64,000 bases of DNA from Paenibacillus sp. LS1. Lineage in GTDB: Bacteria; Bacillota; Bacilli; Paenibacillales; Paenibacillaceae. The notes beneath the pieces were generated by a model, which saw nothing but the letters and a program-made list of their open reading frames with translations, ran no database searches and was not told the origin of the DNA. The stretch lies in contig NZ_JAPDOE010000019.1 in the NCBI RefSeq assembly GCF_026013365.1, positions 1 through 64,000 on the forward strand, in the 5' to 3' direction. How positions within the stretch are numbered: position 1 is the stretch's first letter; every line of letters starts with the position of its first letter. Position numbers and translations under genes: made by a program. This document shows positions 24,211 to 32,681 of the stretch, piece by piece.

Positions 24211-26550
24211 ATGGAAGACAGCTTCAAGCGCAAATCACCAGAAGAGATGCTGAAGATGATTACGAAGCTGCAGCAGGGTACGCTCAAAATCTACATCGGC
24301 CCAGTCAGCGGATCGGGCAAAACGTATCACATGTTACGAGAAGGGAATACGTTGCGCGAGCAGGGCATTGATGTTGTCATCTGCGCGGTCTCCACAATGC
24401 GCAGACCGGAAACGGTGGAACAGCTTGGCGCACTCGAACGGATTCCAAGCATTCACTGGTTACGCGAGATTGATGATGTAGAGATGAAGGATCTGAACTT
24501 GGATGCACTACTGGCGCGTAATCCGGAGGTTGTGCTGGTGGATGGTTTGGCACACCGCAACAGAGAAGACGCTCGGTATGCTACCCGGCTGGAGGACATT
24601 CAGTTTTTGCTCCGAAACAACATCAGTGTCATGACGACGGTGAATGTGTATGAGCTGGAAGGGTATACCGAGCTGGCACGAAAACTTACGGGTATCGCAG
24701 CAGAACATACGGTACCTGCGGATACACTGGAACTTGCGGATGAAGTCAAGCTGATTGACGTCACGCCGGAAACCATACTGAGTCGTCTGGCAGAAGGTCA
24801 TCTGAAGGGGCATGAGGGAGAAGCTGTATTTCGTCAAGGCAATCTGGGTATTCTGCGCGAACTGGCCCTGAGGTTGGTTGCAGAAGGGGTGAATGAATCC
24901 CTGCGTGAGCATCGGGAGGAGATGGGAATTACCGTCACAACAGGCATCATGGAACGGATTCTGGTGTCCACGCAATATCATTGGAACGGCTCGATCTATA
25001 TCAGGCGTGGACAACAGATTGCCAAACGGTTGAATGGTGATCTGTGCGCCGTGGTTTTTCGGAATATGAAGCAGCCATTAACCAAGGAGGCAGCCGTATT
25101 TCGGCGCAATATGATCAAGCTGGTAGAGAAGTTTGACGGCCATATGGAGGAGCTATCTATATTACACCGTCGCAACATTCCATCTACGCTGGCGCGTTAC
25201 GCCATGGAGCACCAGATTACCCGGATTGTGATGGGGCACTCCCGGCGCACGCGCTGGCAGGAACTTTGGCAGGGTTCCGTTGTGAACTCGCTGCTACGCA
25301 GATTACGTGGTGTCGACCTGTTTCTGGTTGCTGATCGAGCGGCTCGGGAGGGTGAACGTGTGGTTCCGGCTAAGGTTAACGATGTAGAGTCGCTGACATA
25401 CCGCAGACTAAGCGAACAGGAAATGAAGGAACAGATTGGTCAGATTCAGCGTGGCACATTCAAAATATATATCGGAGCCGCACCCGGTGTAGGCAAAACC
25501 TACATGATGCTGCGGGAAGGCAATGATTTGCTCCGTAAGGGCATCGATGTGCAGATCGGCTTGCTGGAGACCCATGGGCGGGCGGAAACCGTGGAGCAGA
25601 TGGGTCACCTATCTGTGATCCCTCGTGTGCAGCGAGTGTATCAGGGGGCTCGGCTGGAAGAGATGGACACGGAGGGCATTCTGCGTCTTTGTCCGGAAGT
25701 GGTGCTTGTGGATGAACTGGCGCATACGAATGTACCTGGAAGTGTCCGGCAAAAGCGTTATGAAGATGTCCTGCTCCTGCTGAATGCAGGCATCTCGGTG
25801 ATTACCACAATGAATGTACAGCATCTCGAAAGTCTGAATGATGCCGTTGAACATATTACCGGAGTTCGTGTCCGCGAGACTGTACCCGATCGGATCATTC
25901 AGATGGCGGATGAGGTGCAGTTGATTGATGTGGCCCCTCAGGCCTTGCGGCAGCGCATGAGGGAGGGTAAAATCTATGCAACTGCCAAGGTCGAGCAAGC
26001 CCTTGCGAATTTCTTCAAAATCGGCAATCTGATTGCCTTGCGTGAACTTGCTCTGCGTGAGCTGGCGGACGATGTCGATGAACGGCTTGAAGCACAGCAG
26101 GCCAAAATTGCACTTCGGGGACCTTGGCGCAGACAGGAAGCGGTCTTTGTATGTGTAAGCAGTGATCGTCATGCCGAGCGGCTGATCCGGCGTGGATTCC
26201 GTATGGCTTATCGTCTAAAAGCCATCTGGCATGTACACCATATCCACATCGGTGAGTCCATGAGTGACGAAGTGAAGTGCCATCTGGAAGCCTTGGAACA
26301 GCTGACGATTCGGCTTGGCGGTCAATTTCACATCCACCACAGTCCAAAGCTGCGGGATGTACCTGGGATATTGGCAAGAAAAGCATCGGAGGCGCGAGCA
26401 ACCCAGCTGGTGGTCGGGCAGGCAAGACGGGTGTGGTGGCTGAATGGTTACCGCGGCTCGGGCTCAGTGGTCAACCGACTTGTACGATTGTCGCGGCATC
26501 TGGATGTATTGATCGTTGCAGATTATGATTATGAACTGAGCGGGATGTGA
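24211..26550 (+). CDS. Tandem KdpD input-module protein (two KdpD-N/USP copies, no kinase)
   Basis: A 779-residue soluble protein made of two copies of the KdpD cytoplasmic input region. Copy 1 (residues about 1-375): Walker A GPVSGSGKT (30-38), VDGLAHRN (110-117), then a USP-like domain. Copy 2 (about 395-779): canonical Walker A GAAPGVGKT (422-430), VDELAHTN (500-507), then a second USP-like domain. Copy 1 has lost the canonical DELAHTN acid and looks diverged. Neither USP part shows the FTAxY motif linked to c-di-AMP binding in Staphylococcus KdpD, though this is a by-eye reading. There is no membrane or kinase part; these are in the next gene, which starts at the base after this stop. It probably senses K+/turgor/ATP state and acts on that kinase. 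GGGGGAGAGGG precedes the ATG. Confidence 0.88.
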   Translation: MEDSFKRKSPEEMLKMITKLQQGTLKIYIGPVSGSGKTYHMLREGNTLREQGIDVVICAVSTMRRPETVEQLGALERIPSIHWLREIDDVEMKDLNLDALLARNPEVVLVDGLAHRNREDARYATRLEDIQFLLRNNISVMTTVNVYELEGYTELARKLTGIAAEHTVPADTLELADEVKLIDVTPETILSRLAEGHLKGHEGEAVFRQGNLGILRELALRLVAEGVNESLREHREEMGITVTTGIMERILVSTQYHWNGSIYIRRGQQIAKRLNGDLCAVVFRNMKQPLTKEAAVFRRNMIKLVEKFDGHMEELSILHRRNIPSTLARYAMEHQITRIVMGHSRRTRWQELWQGSVVNSLLRRLRGVDLFLVADRAAREGERVVPAKVNDVESLTYRRLSEQEMKEQIGQIQRGTFKIYIGAAPGVGKTYMMLREGNDLLRKGIDVQIGLLETHGRAETVEQMGHLSVIPRVQRVYQGARLEEMDTEGILRLCPEVVLVDELAHTNVPGSVRQKRYEDVLLLLNAGISVITTMNVQHLESLNDAVEHITGVRVRETVPDRIIQMADEVQLIDVAPQALRQRMREGKIYATAKVEQALANFFKIGNLIALRELALRELADDVDERLEAQQAKIALRGPWRRQEAVFVCVSSDRHAERLIRRGFRMAYRLKAIWHVHHIHIGESMSDEVKCHLEALEQLTIRLGGQFHIHHSPKLRDVPGILARKASEARATQLVVGQARRVWWLNGYRGSGSVVNRLVRLSRHLDVLIVADYDYELSGM

Positions 26551-28149
26551 ATGATTTTGTCTGAACGAATAAAAAAAGAAACGCGGGCATCCCATGGGAA
26601 ACGGGTTCCGGCATATGTATGGGTGACCCTTGGGGTGACGCTATTAACCTTGCTGCTTCATGCCATCGGCATAAGTGGTGATCTGGTTAATGTAGCGCTT
26701 ATATATCTGTTTCCCGTACTGATGAGTGCTGTGTATTGGGGAATGGGGCCAGCTGTATATGCCGCTAGTTTTAGCGTCATTATGTTTGACTTCTTTTTTG
26801 TACCGCCATATTTGAGCTTTACGGTTGAGGACTTGAGATATCTCATCTCCTTTGTCGTGTATCTTGCGGTGGCAATACTGACAGCAAGTCTTGCAGGTCG
26901 GTTGCGACAACAACTGGAGATGGTAAAAGCACGCGAGGCTACGACTAACTCCCTGTACGCATTGAGTCGTCAGATGACAGCCATTACGGATCTGAATACG
27001 TTGCTGGTTAACATTGCAACCCAAGTATCGCTTACCCTGGGTAAGCCGGCGGCTGTGTATCTTCCGGATGGACAGGGGGACCTGCTGGTTACAAGCTCTT
27101 CCGCATCCGCATTAGAAGGGGAAAAGGATGGCTGGGGAGATGGAAAGTCGGAGATTGCCATTGCCAAATGGGTGTATCATCACGGACAGATCGCCGGTAA
27201 GGGATCATCGACTTTGCGGGAATCTCCCGGACTTTACGTGCCGTTACGCACAGAGGAGCAGATTCATGGCGTGCTCGCCGTGAGCATGGACGCTGGCGAG
27301 GTTCATGAGCAGCAAGAACAGCTTCGTTTACTGGAAGCATGCGGAGGTCTCGCCGCAGGTGCCATTGCCCGAGTGAAGCTGGCGGAAGAGGCCCGTTTGG
27401 CGCAGATCACTGCTGAATCAGAGCGTATACGTACCGCACTGTTGGACTCTGTCTCTCATGAGTTGCGTACACCCCTAACTGCCATCATCGGCTCGGCTAC
27501 AGGATTGTTGGAGAATGATACGCTTTTTACATCCAAGGATCGGAGAGAATTAACTGGCAACATTCGGGATGGAGCCTTGCGCATGAATCGTCTCGTCACG
27601 AATCTGCTGGGTATGGTTCGGCTGGAGAGCGGCATGTTGCAATTGAATCGGAAATGGTGTGACGTGGGGGACATGATCAGCGTTGTACTGACACAGGTTC
27701 GGGAATTCAGTCCGTATCGCCACATTCAAGTTGAACTGCCTGATGAACCGGCGTTCATTTACGGAGATGAAGTATTGCTGGAGCAGGTGCTGGTCAACAT
27801 CGTCAGTAACGCCATCAAATATTCGCCTGAAGAGAGCCAGATTGTTATCACTGTGACGAGTGATAAGAGTCCAAGTCAATTGACGATCGTGGTAGCTGAT
27901 CAAGGCATCGGTATACCGGAAGTGGAAAGAACACGTATATTCGATAAGTTCTATCGCTCGGAGTCCACTCAGCATGTTACAGGAACGGGGCTTGGTCTGG
28001 CGATCTGCAAAGGCATTGTGGAGGTCCACGGAGGTACCATTGTGGCAGAGCCGAATCCGGGCGGGGGAACGAGAATGCGCATAAATATCCCCATGGAGGC
28101 TCACGGACCGCGTTTTCCCTATTCAGAACAAGGAGAGGTTGAAGAATAA
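26551..28149 (+). CDS. Sensor histidine kinase, KdpD C-terminal half
   Basis: A 532-residue kinase equal to the membrane and catalytic half of KdpD. Order: four close-spaced spans (residues about 22-125, DUF4118 type), a GAF-like domain (about 135-285), HisKA with SVSHELRTPLTAIIG (His303 is the expected phosphorylation site), and HATPase with NIVSNAIKYS, VADQGIGIPEVE and TGTGLGLAICKGIVEVHGG. It should phosphorylate KdpE encoded next. Its ATG directly follows the stop of the tandem input protein (TGAATG), so the two are translationally coupled and together replace a normal single KdpD of about 900 residues. Confidence 0.92.
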   Translation: MILSERIKKETRASHGKRVPAYVWVTLGVTLLTLLLHAIGISGDLVNVALIYLFPVLMSAVYWGMGPAVYAASFSVIMFDFFFVPPYLSFTVEDLRYLISFVVYLAVAILTASLAGRLRQQLEMVKAREATTNSLYALSRQMTAITDLNTLLVNIATQVSLTLGKPAAVYLPDGQGDLLVTSSSASALEGEKDGWGDGKSEIAIAKWVYHHGQIAGKGSSTLRESPGLYVPLRTEEQIHGVLAVSMDAGEVHEQQEQLRLLEACGGLAAGAIARVKLAEEARLAQITAESERIRTALLDSVSHELRTPLTAIIGSATGLLENDTLFTSKDRRELTGNIRDGALRMNRLVTNLLGMVRLESGMLQLNRKWCDVGDMISVVLTQVREFSPYRHIQVELPDEPAFIYGDEVLLEQVLVNIVSNAIKYSPEESQIVITVTSDKSPSQLTIVVADQGIGIPEVERTRIFDKFYRSESTQHVTGTGLGLAICKGIVEVHGGTIVAEPNPGGGTRMRINIPMEAHGPRFPYSEQGEVEE

Positions 28150-28150
28150 C

Positions 28151-28852
28151 ATGAATGCACCACTAGGGGCTCGCATATTGGTGATCGATGATGAGCCGCA
28201 AATTCGCAAATTGCTCAAGGTCACCCTACAGGCGCACCAATTCGAACTCCACGAGTGTGGGGATGGCGAAGAGGGCGTCATTCAGGCCAGTATTGTACAT
28301 CCGGATCTGATCATCCTTGATCTTGGTTTGCCGGGCATGTCTGGCATGGAAGTACTTCGCCGGATTCGCGAATGGTCACAAGTACCGATTATCGTGCTGA
28401 CAGCGAAGGATCAGGAGGGAGACAAAATTGCCGCGCTGGATGGTGGTGCAGATGATTATGTGACCAAACCATTCGGAATGGGTGAGTTGGTCGCACGTAT
28501 TCGGGTGGCGCTGCGTCATGTAGCCAAAACGACGGATGAGCCGATACTGCGCTTCGGATCACTGACGGTTGATCTGGCCCAAAGGCAAGTGGAACTGGAG
28601 GGTACTTTGGTCAAATTAACCCCAACGGAATATGAGATGCTGAAGGTGCTTGCCTCGAATGCGGGGAAGATCATCACCCAGCGTCAGCTTTTGCAGCAAG
28701 TATGGGGAGGGCATCATCATGAGTCTGACAGCCATTACCTTCGGGTATATGTGGGGCATCTGCGCAAGAAATTAAATGAAGATCCGACAAATCCTCGATA
28801 TATTCAGACGGAGCCTGGCATTGGTTATCGCTTCTTGCTTTCTGCCGAATAA
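28151..28852 (+). CDS. kdpE: KdpE response regulator
   Basis: A 233-residue OmpR-type regulator. The receiver domain shows VIDDEPQIRKLL (acidic pocket), LIILDLGLPG with Asp57 as phospho-acceptor, LTAKD and DYVTKPF. The C-terminal winged helix ends LRVYVGHLRKKLNEDPTNPRYIQTEPGIGYRF. It should activate kdp transcription from the TTTAC repeats at 19253-19302. ATG 28151 gives the standard MNAP start. TTG 28139, within the end of the kinase gene and abutting AGGAGAGG, is an alternative start. It is the last gene of the kdp region and a terminator follows. Confidence 0.94.
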   Translation: MNAPLGARILVIDDEPQIRKLLKVTLQAHQFELHECGDGEEGVIQASIVHPDLIILDLGLPGMSGMEVLRRIREWSQVPIIVLTAKDQEGDKIAALDGGADDYVTKPFGMGELVARIRVALRHVAKTTDEPILRFGSLTVDLAQRQVELEGTLVKLTPTEYEMLKVLASNAGKIITQRQLLQQVWGGHHHESDSHYLRVYVGHLRKKLNEDPTNPRYIQTEPGIGYRFLLSAE

Positions 28853-28928
28853 GGTTCAAGGGAGCGGGGCGTTTCTTATCAAATGAATGCGATGCACGCT
28901 TTAGTGGGTGAGCGCTACGGAACGAACA

Positions 28929-28968
28929 AAACACCGTCCCCTTTAGCAGAAAAGGAAACGGTGCTTTT
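28929..28968. terminator. Convergent terminator after kdpE and GH4 gene
   Basis: ACACCGT-CCCCTTT pairs with AAAGG-ACGGTG across a short loop, with T-rich sequence on both sides. The two flanking genes converge on it. Confidence 0.75.
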
Positions 28969-28971
28969 GTA

Positions 28972-30273
28972 TTATGACGTGTATTTTGGCAACCAGTCGC
29001 CGTGAGCTTCAATCAACTCATCACACATCGCTACGATATCATCGATAGACAGCTCCGCAGCTGTGTGTGGATCAAGCATGGCGGCATGATAGATATGTTC
29101 TTTTTTGCCAGTGATTGCTGCTTCAATCGTCAGCAGTTGCGTGTTGATGTTTGTCCGGTTCAATGCCGCGAGTTGTGGAGGCAGATCCCCAATATACGTA
29201 GGGCTGATCCCTGATCCATCCACCAGACAAGGTACCTCGACACATGCCTCGCGCGGCAGGTTCGTAATCAGTCCGTTGTTCATGACGTTACCGCCAATTT
29301 TGTAAGGTTGGTTCGTCTCCATAGCCTCCATAATATGCGACGCGTATTCCCGGCTACGGGTATGTTCAATATTTTCGCTGGCAAACAGCCTGGTACGCAT
29401 CTCTTTCCAGCCTTCAATCTGGTTCACACACCGGCGTGGATACTCATCCAGTGGAATGTTGAAGCGTTCGATTAGCTCCGGGTAATTACGTTTGATGAAA
29501 TAAGGGTGGTACTCGGCATTGTGCTCGGAGGATTCCGTTACATAATAGCCAAAACGCTGCATCAGCTCAAAACGAACCATGTCGTCATGCTGTTCCTTCT
29601 GTTTTTCTTTCGCCAAACGTTTAATCTCGGGGTACAGATCCTGCCCGTCTTTTGTAACTTCGAGCAGCCACGCCATGTGGTTGATACCTGCAATTTTGGC
29701 TACGACGCCTGTCTGATCGATCCCCAGTGCATCGAACATATGCGGCACACATACCTGCACACTATGACACAATCCTACGGTTTTGATCCCACCATGAACG
29801 TTCATGACGTTGGTAAGTACAGCCATCGGGTTGGTATAGTTCAGGAACCAGGCATCCGGACATACTTCTTGCATATCCCGGGCGAAATCCAACATGACTG
29901 GAATCGTCCGCAGATTACGGAAAATTCCACCGATGCCGAGTGTATCTGCAATCGTTTGACGTAGTCCGTATTTTTTCGGAATCTCGAAGTCCGTAATGGT
30001 ACATGGATCATATCCACCGACCTGAATGGCGTTGATGACATATTTGGCTCCACGCAGCGCTTCTTTGCGATCATGATATACGTTAATGACACAACGACTT
30101 CCAATCGAACGGGCCAGACTGGTCAGCAATCGCTCGGAGTCGCTCAAACGTTCAGCATCGATATCAAACAATGCCAGCTCAAAATCCTGCAGTGCTTCAG
30201 TCATCATGACATCACCCAATACATTTTTAACAAAGACGGTGCTTCCTGCACCGAGAAACGTAATTTTGTTCAT
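28972..30273 (-). CDS. melA: Alpha-galactosidase, GH4 family (MelA-like)
   Basis: A 433-residue NAD- and Mn-dependent glycosidase. The N-terminal Rossmann motif is KITFLGAGSTVF. WFLNYTNPMAVLTNVM supplies the conserved Asn, and GLCHSVQ (Cys169) is the metal-binding motif typical of MelA alpha-galactosidases rather than of phospho-glucosidases. GINHMAWLL and EYHPYF are also family marks. It should hydrolyse melibiose-type alpha-galactosides inside the cell. A divergent AraC regulator and a cre box in the shared gap indicate substrate induction and catabolite repression. The sugar could be another alpha-glycoside, since GH4 enzymes vary. Confidence 0.88.
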   Translation of the reverse strand: MNKITFLGAGSTVFVKNVLGDVMMTEALQDFELALFDIDAERLSDSERLLTSLARSIGSRCVINVYHDRKEALRGAKYVINAIQVGGYDPCTITDFEIPKKYGLRQTIADTLGIGGIFRNLRTIPVMLDFARDMQEVCPDAWFLNYTNPMAVLTNVMNVHGGIKTVGLCHSVQVCVPHMFDALGIDQTGVVAKIAGINHMAWLLEVTKDGQDLYPEIKRLAKEKQKEQHDDMVRFELMQRFGYYVTESSEHNAEYHPYFIKRNYPELIERFNIPLDEYPRRCVNQIEGWKEMRTRLFASENIEHTRSREYASHIMEAMETNQPYKIGGNVMNNGLITNLPREACVEVPCLVDGSGISPTYIGDLPPQLAALNRTNINTQLLTIEAAITGKKEHIYHAAMLDPHTAAELSIDDIVAMCDELIEAHGDWLPKYTS

Positions 30274-30328
30274 CTTAAGTTCAGCCTCCCTGAAAAATGT
30301 TGTACCCCAACTATAGGCCGATCCGGCT

Positions 30329-30356
30329 TATATAACTATGGCTCAACCCCTCTCAA
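30329..30356 (-). promoter_or_regulatory. Candidate promoter for GH4 gene
   Basis: On the minus strand TTGAGA (30356-30351), a 16-bp spacer and TATATA (30334-30329) lie about 55 bp ahead of the gene start. Confidence 0.4.
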
Positions 30357-30376
30357 ACATGGCATAATCCCATTTT

Positions 30377-30390
30377 TGTTTCCGTTTTCA
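30377..30390. promoter_or_regulatory. cre box between GH4 gene and AraC regulator
   Basis: Read on the minus strand, TGAAAACGGAAACA matches the CcpA consensus TGNAANCGNWNNCA at every fixed position. It sits just upstream of the candidate GH4 promoter and close to the regulator's extended -10. Confidence 0.65.
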
Positions 30391-30412
30391 ACTAATATTT
30401 ATCTACTTTAGC

Positions 30413-30421
30413 TGTTATAAT
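30413..30421 (+). promoter_or_regulatory. Extended -10 promoter for AraC regulator
   Basis: TGTTATAAT is a perfect extended -10 element 57 bp upstream of the regulator's GTG start. Confidence 0.5.
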
Positions 30422-30477
30422 TTAATTAGGTATATAGATGGTGATCCGCAAAAGGAAGTAAGGAGGGAGGGCATAGC

Positions 30478-31305
30478 GTGAGTCCAATTGAGATGAATGT
30501 GGTTCCCACGGGCTGGACACAGATGGAGCTAGTTTTGTTGTTTTTTGGGTGGGAGGCATGTGATCCTGCACATTATTGGGGACCGGGTGTACGTGATTCC
30601 TATGTTGTGCACTACATCCATGAAGGACGGGGCACCGTGTACATGGGGGATCGGGAGTACAAGCTGAATCGGGGACAGGGCTTTGTGATTCTTCCAGATA
30701 CACTTATTCATTATGAGGCAGATCCGCAGGAGCCCTGGACGTATTCGTGGTTTGGATTCAAGGGCGTACAAGCCAAAGCATTCATGCAACGTGCCCAGTT
30801 AAGTCCAGAGCGACCAGTGTATGATGCCCATGATACGAATACGATGGAACACTTGTATACGGAGATGGTTCAGGCTTCTACACGTCCGGGAGGTGATGTG
30901 ATGAACCAGAGTCTCTTGTACCGCTTGATGGCAGAATTAATCTCCTCTTCTCCTGTGGAGGAGGAAATAGGACAGCTCCTTTCGAGCAAAGAGACGTACA
31001 TCCGACAGGCAGTTCAGTTTATGGAGAACAGGTACAGCCAGCGAACCTCCATTCTGGATATTGCACAAGCTGTGGGGCTGGATCGCACGTATCTATCGGG
31101 TTTGTTTAAGGAGCGCTATGGCATGTCGCTACAGTCCTTTTTCCTGGAGTACCGCATGAATCGAGCTGCTGAACTTCTACAGAATCCAGGGCTGTCGGTC
31201 AGTGAAGTGGCACATTCAGTTGGCTATACGGACCCATTATTGTTTTCGAAGATGTTTAAGCGAGTGACCGGTGTATCTCCAAAGGGTTCGAGAAATCGAG
31301 ATTAG
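30478..31305 (+). CDS. AraC-family regulator with cupin sensor
   Basis: A 275-residue soluble activator. Residues 1-150 form an AraC-type cupin sugar-binding domain (YVVHYIHEGRGTVYMGDREYKL, then GQGFVILPDTLIHYEAD). Residues about 175-275 carry two helix-turn-helix motifs (SILDIAQAVGLDRTYLSGLFK and SVSEVAHSVGYTDPLLFSKMFK). It is divergent from the GH4 alpha-galactosidase gene and so probably its MelR/RafR-like activator. GTG 30478 has AAGGAGGGAGG about 8 bases upstream and is a secure start. Confidence 0.87.
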   Translation: MSPIEMNVVPTGWTQMELVLLFFGWEACDPAHYWGPGVRDSYVVHYIHEGRGTVYMGDREYKLNRGQGFVILPDTLIHYEADPQEPWTYSWFGFKGVQAKAFMQRAQLSPERPVYDAHDTNTMEHLYTEMVQASTRPGGDVMNQSLLYRLMAELISSSPVEEEIGQLLSSKETYIRQAVQFMENRYSQRTSILDIAQAVGLDRTYLSGLFKERYGMSLQSFFLEYRMNRAAELLQNPGLSVSEVAHSVGYTDPLLFSKMFKRVTGVSPKGSRNRD

Positions 31306-31339
31306 CCGCATCTAGTGTTTCAAATTTAAAAGAAAAGTT

Positions 31340-31368
31340 TTGATCATTAATCGTTGTCCCGCTATACT
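31340..31368 (+). promoter_or_regulatory. Sigma-A promoter of riboswitch-controlled operon
   Basis: TTGATC (31340-31345), an exact 17-bp spacer and TATACT (31363-31368) place the transcription start about 20 bp ahead of the riboswitch aptamer. Confidence 0.7.
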
Positions 31369-31397
31369 GATACAGAAGTGTAATTGAATATGTGGAA

Positions 31398-31572
31398 CTT
31401 GGTGCTTTGCCCGTCAGGGTGGAAGCTTAATAGGGAAGTCCGGTGTGATACCGGCGCGGTCCCGCCACTGTAACAGAGGAGTCAGGTAGCGATAAATCCA
31501 CTGGTTTAAGCCGGGAAGGAGCTGCAAGTGACGATGATTCTGGAGCCAGGAGACCTGCCAGGTTTAACAAAC
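31398..31572 (+). ncRNA. Cobalamin (B12) riboswitch aptamer
   Basis: The leader contains the conserved B12-riboswitch blocks in order: GGTGCTTTGCCCGTCAGG, AAGCTTAATAGGGAA, GGTCCCGCCACTGTAA, and the B12 box AGCCAGGAGACCTGCC (31544-31559). It lies between a sigma-A promoter and a terminator hairpin, ahead of a metal/peptide-type ABC operon. In this arrangement adenosylcobalamin binding normally favours the terminator, giving repression when B12 is plentiful. Confidence 0.95.
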
Positions 31573-31644
31573 ACAGTAGTACCCTACGGGAGATAGGAAG
31601 GTGTTTAGAGAGCATGATTTTTTCTGAAAATCTGTTTATTTAAG

Positions 31645-31683
31645 GCGTCCTCATCCAGTAACACGGAGAGGGACGCTTTTTTT
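31645..31683 (+). terminator. Riboswitch expression-platform terminator
   Basis: GCGTCCTC pairs with GAGGGACGC around a 15-base loop, followed by TTTTTTT. It stands 60 bp before the first transporter gene, so it is a regulated attenuator rather than an end-of-operon signal. Confidence 0.85.
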
Positions 31684-31742
31684 GATATGTAGGAGAACAT
31701 CATGGCGCATACATAAAGTTTTGGGGAAGGACGTTTGAGCAC

Positions 31743-32681
31743 TTGAGCAGATATATCGTTAAACGATTAGTACAACTGGTAGCCGTATTGTTCGGCATCA
31801 CGTTCCTGACATTCCTGCTAACCTATCTGTCTCCTGGAGATCCAGCCAGACTTATGCTCATGTCTACAGGTGTAACGCCATCGGATGAGCTGGTCAGGCA
31901 GGTGAGGTCGGAGCTTGGATTGGATGAGCCCTTTCTCTATCGATACGGGACATGGCTGGGACAGGTGGTGACCGGAGACTTTGGTACATCATATAAATAC
32001 AATCGTCCAGTACTGGACGTGCTCATGGCACGGCTCCCGGCAACGCTTTGGCTAACAGGAAGCGCCATGCTTCTGGTAATACTTGTTTCCTTTCCATTGG
32101 GGATGCTGTCGGCTGTCTATCGTAACAAATGGCTTGATCACGTCATTCGTCTGTTCTCTTTTGCCGGATTATCGATGCCCAGCTTCTGGTTGGGTATGTT
32201 GCTCATGTTGGTCTTCGGTGTACAGCTGAAGCTGCTACCAGTGATGGGCAATGCCGGCTGGAACAGTCTGATTCTGCCCGCATGTACACTCGCGATTCCA
32301 CTTGTTGCCCAGTACAGCAGACAGATTCGTACGGTCCTACTTGAGGAGACAAGCCAGAACTATGTGATCGGAGCAAGATCCAGAGGTGTGAAGGAGTCGA
32401 TCATTATTTTACGTCATATTCTCCCTAATGCTCTGCTGCCGATCGTTACCCTTATGGGCATGACGACAGGTGCCTTGTTAGGTGGTGCAGCGATTGTGGA
32501 AAGTTTATTTGTGTGGCCGGGTGTCGGACAGATGGCCGTGGATGCGATTTTTACACGGGATTATCCTCTAATTCAGGGGTATGTCATCTGGATGGCGATC
32601 ATATATGTCACGCTGAATCTGCTGGTTGACGTATGGACACATCTTCGTGATCCTCGAATCCGACTGGATGTGGATGTATAG
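31743..32681 (+). CDS. Metal/peptide ABC permease, NikB-like
   Basis: A 312-residue permease of the DppB/NikB family with six spans. The N-terminus MSRYIVKRLVQLVAVLFGIT and FGTSYKYNRPV are typical, and the EAA-like loop is YVIGARSRGVKESIIILRHILPNALLP. The start is TTG 31743 (GGGGAAGG 12 bases upstream); no better start gives the canonical N-terminus. First gene of five behind the cobalamin riboswitch, which suggests cobalt (or nickel) rather than peptide transport. The NikC-like permease starts on the base after this stop codon. Confidence 0.88.
   Translation: MSRYIVKRLVQLVAVLFGITFLTFLLTYLSPGDPARLMLMSTGVTPSDELVRQVRSELGLDEPFLYRYGTWLGQVVTGDFGTSYKYNRPVLDVLMARLPATLWLTGSAMLLVILVSFPLGMLSAVYRNKWLDHVIRLFSFAGLSMPSFWLGMLLMLVFGVQLKLLPVMGNAGWNSLILPACTLAIPLVAQYSRQIRTVLLEETSQNYVIGARSRGVKESIIILRHILPNALLPIVTLMGMTTGALLGGAAIVESLFVWPGVGQMAVDAIFTRDYPLIQGYVIWMAIIYVTLNLLVDVWTHLRDPRIRLDVDV

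Noticed and set aside
24211..25380. First KdpD module considered as a pseudogene remnant
   Set aside because: It is in one uninterrupted frame with the second module, keeps Walker A and normal codon flow, and has the only good ribosome site of the protein.
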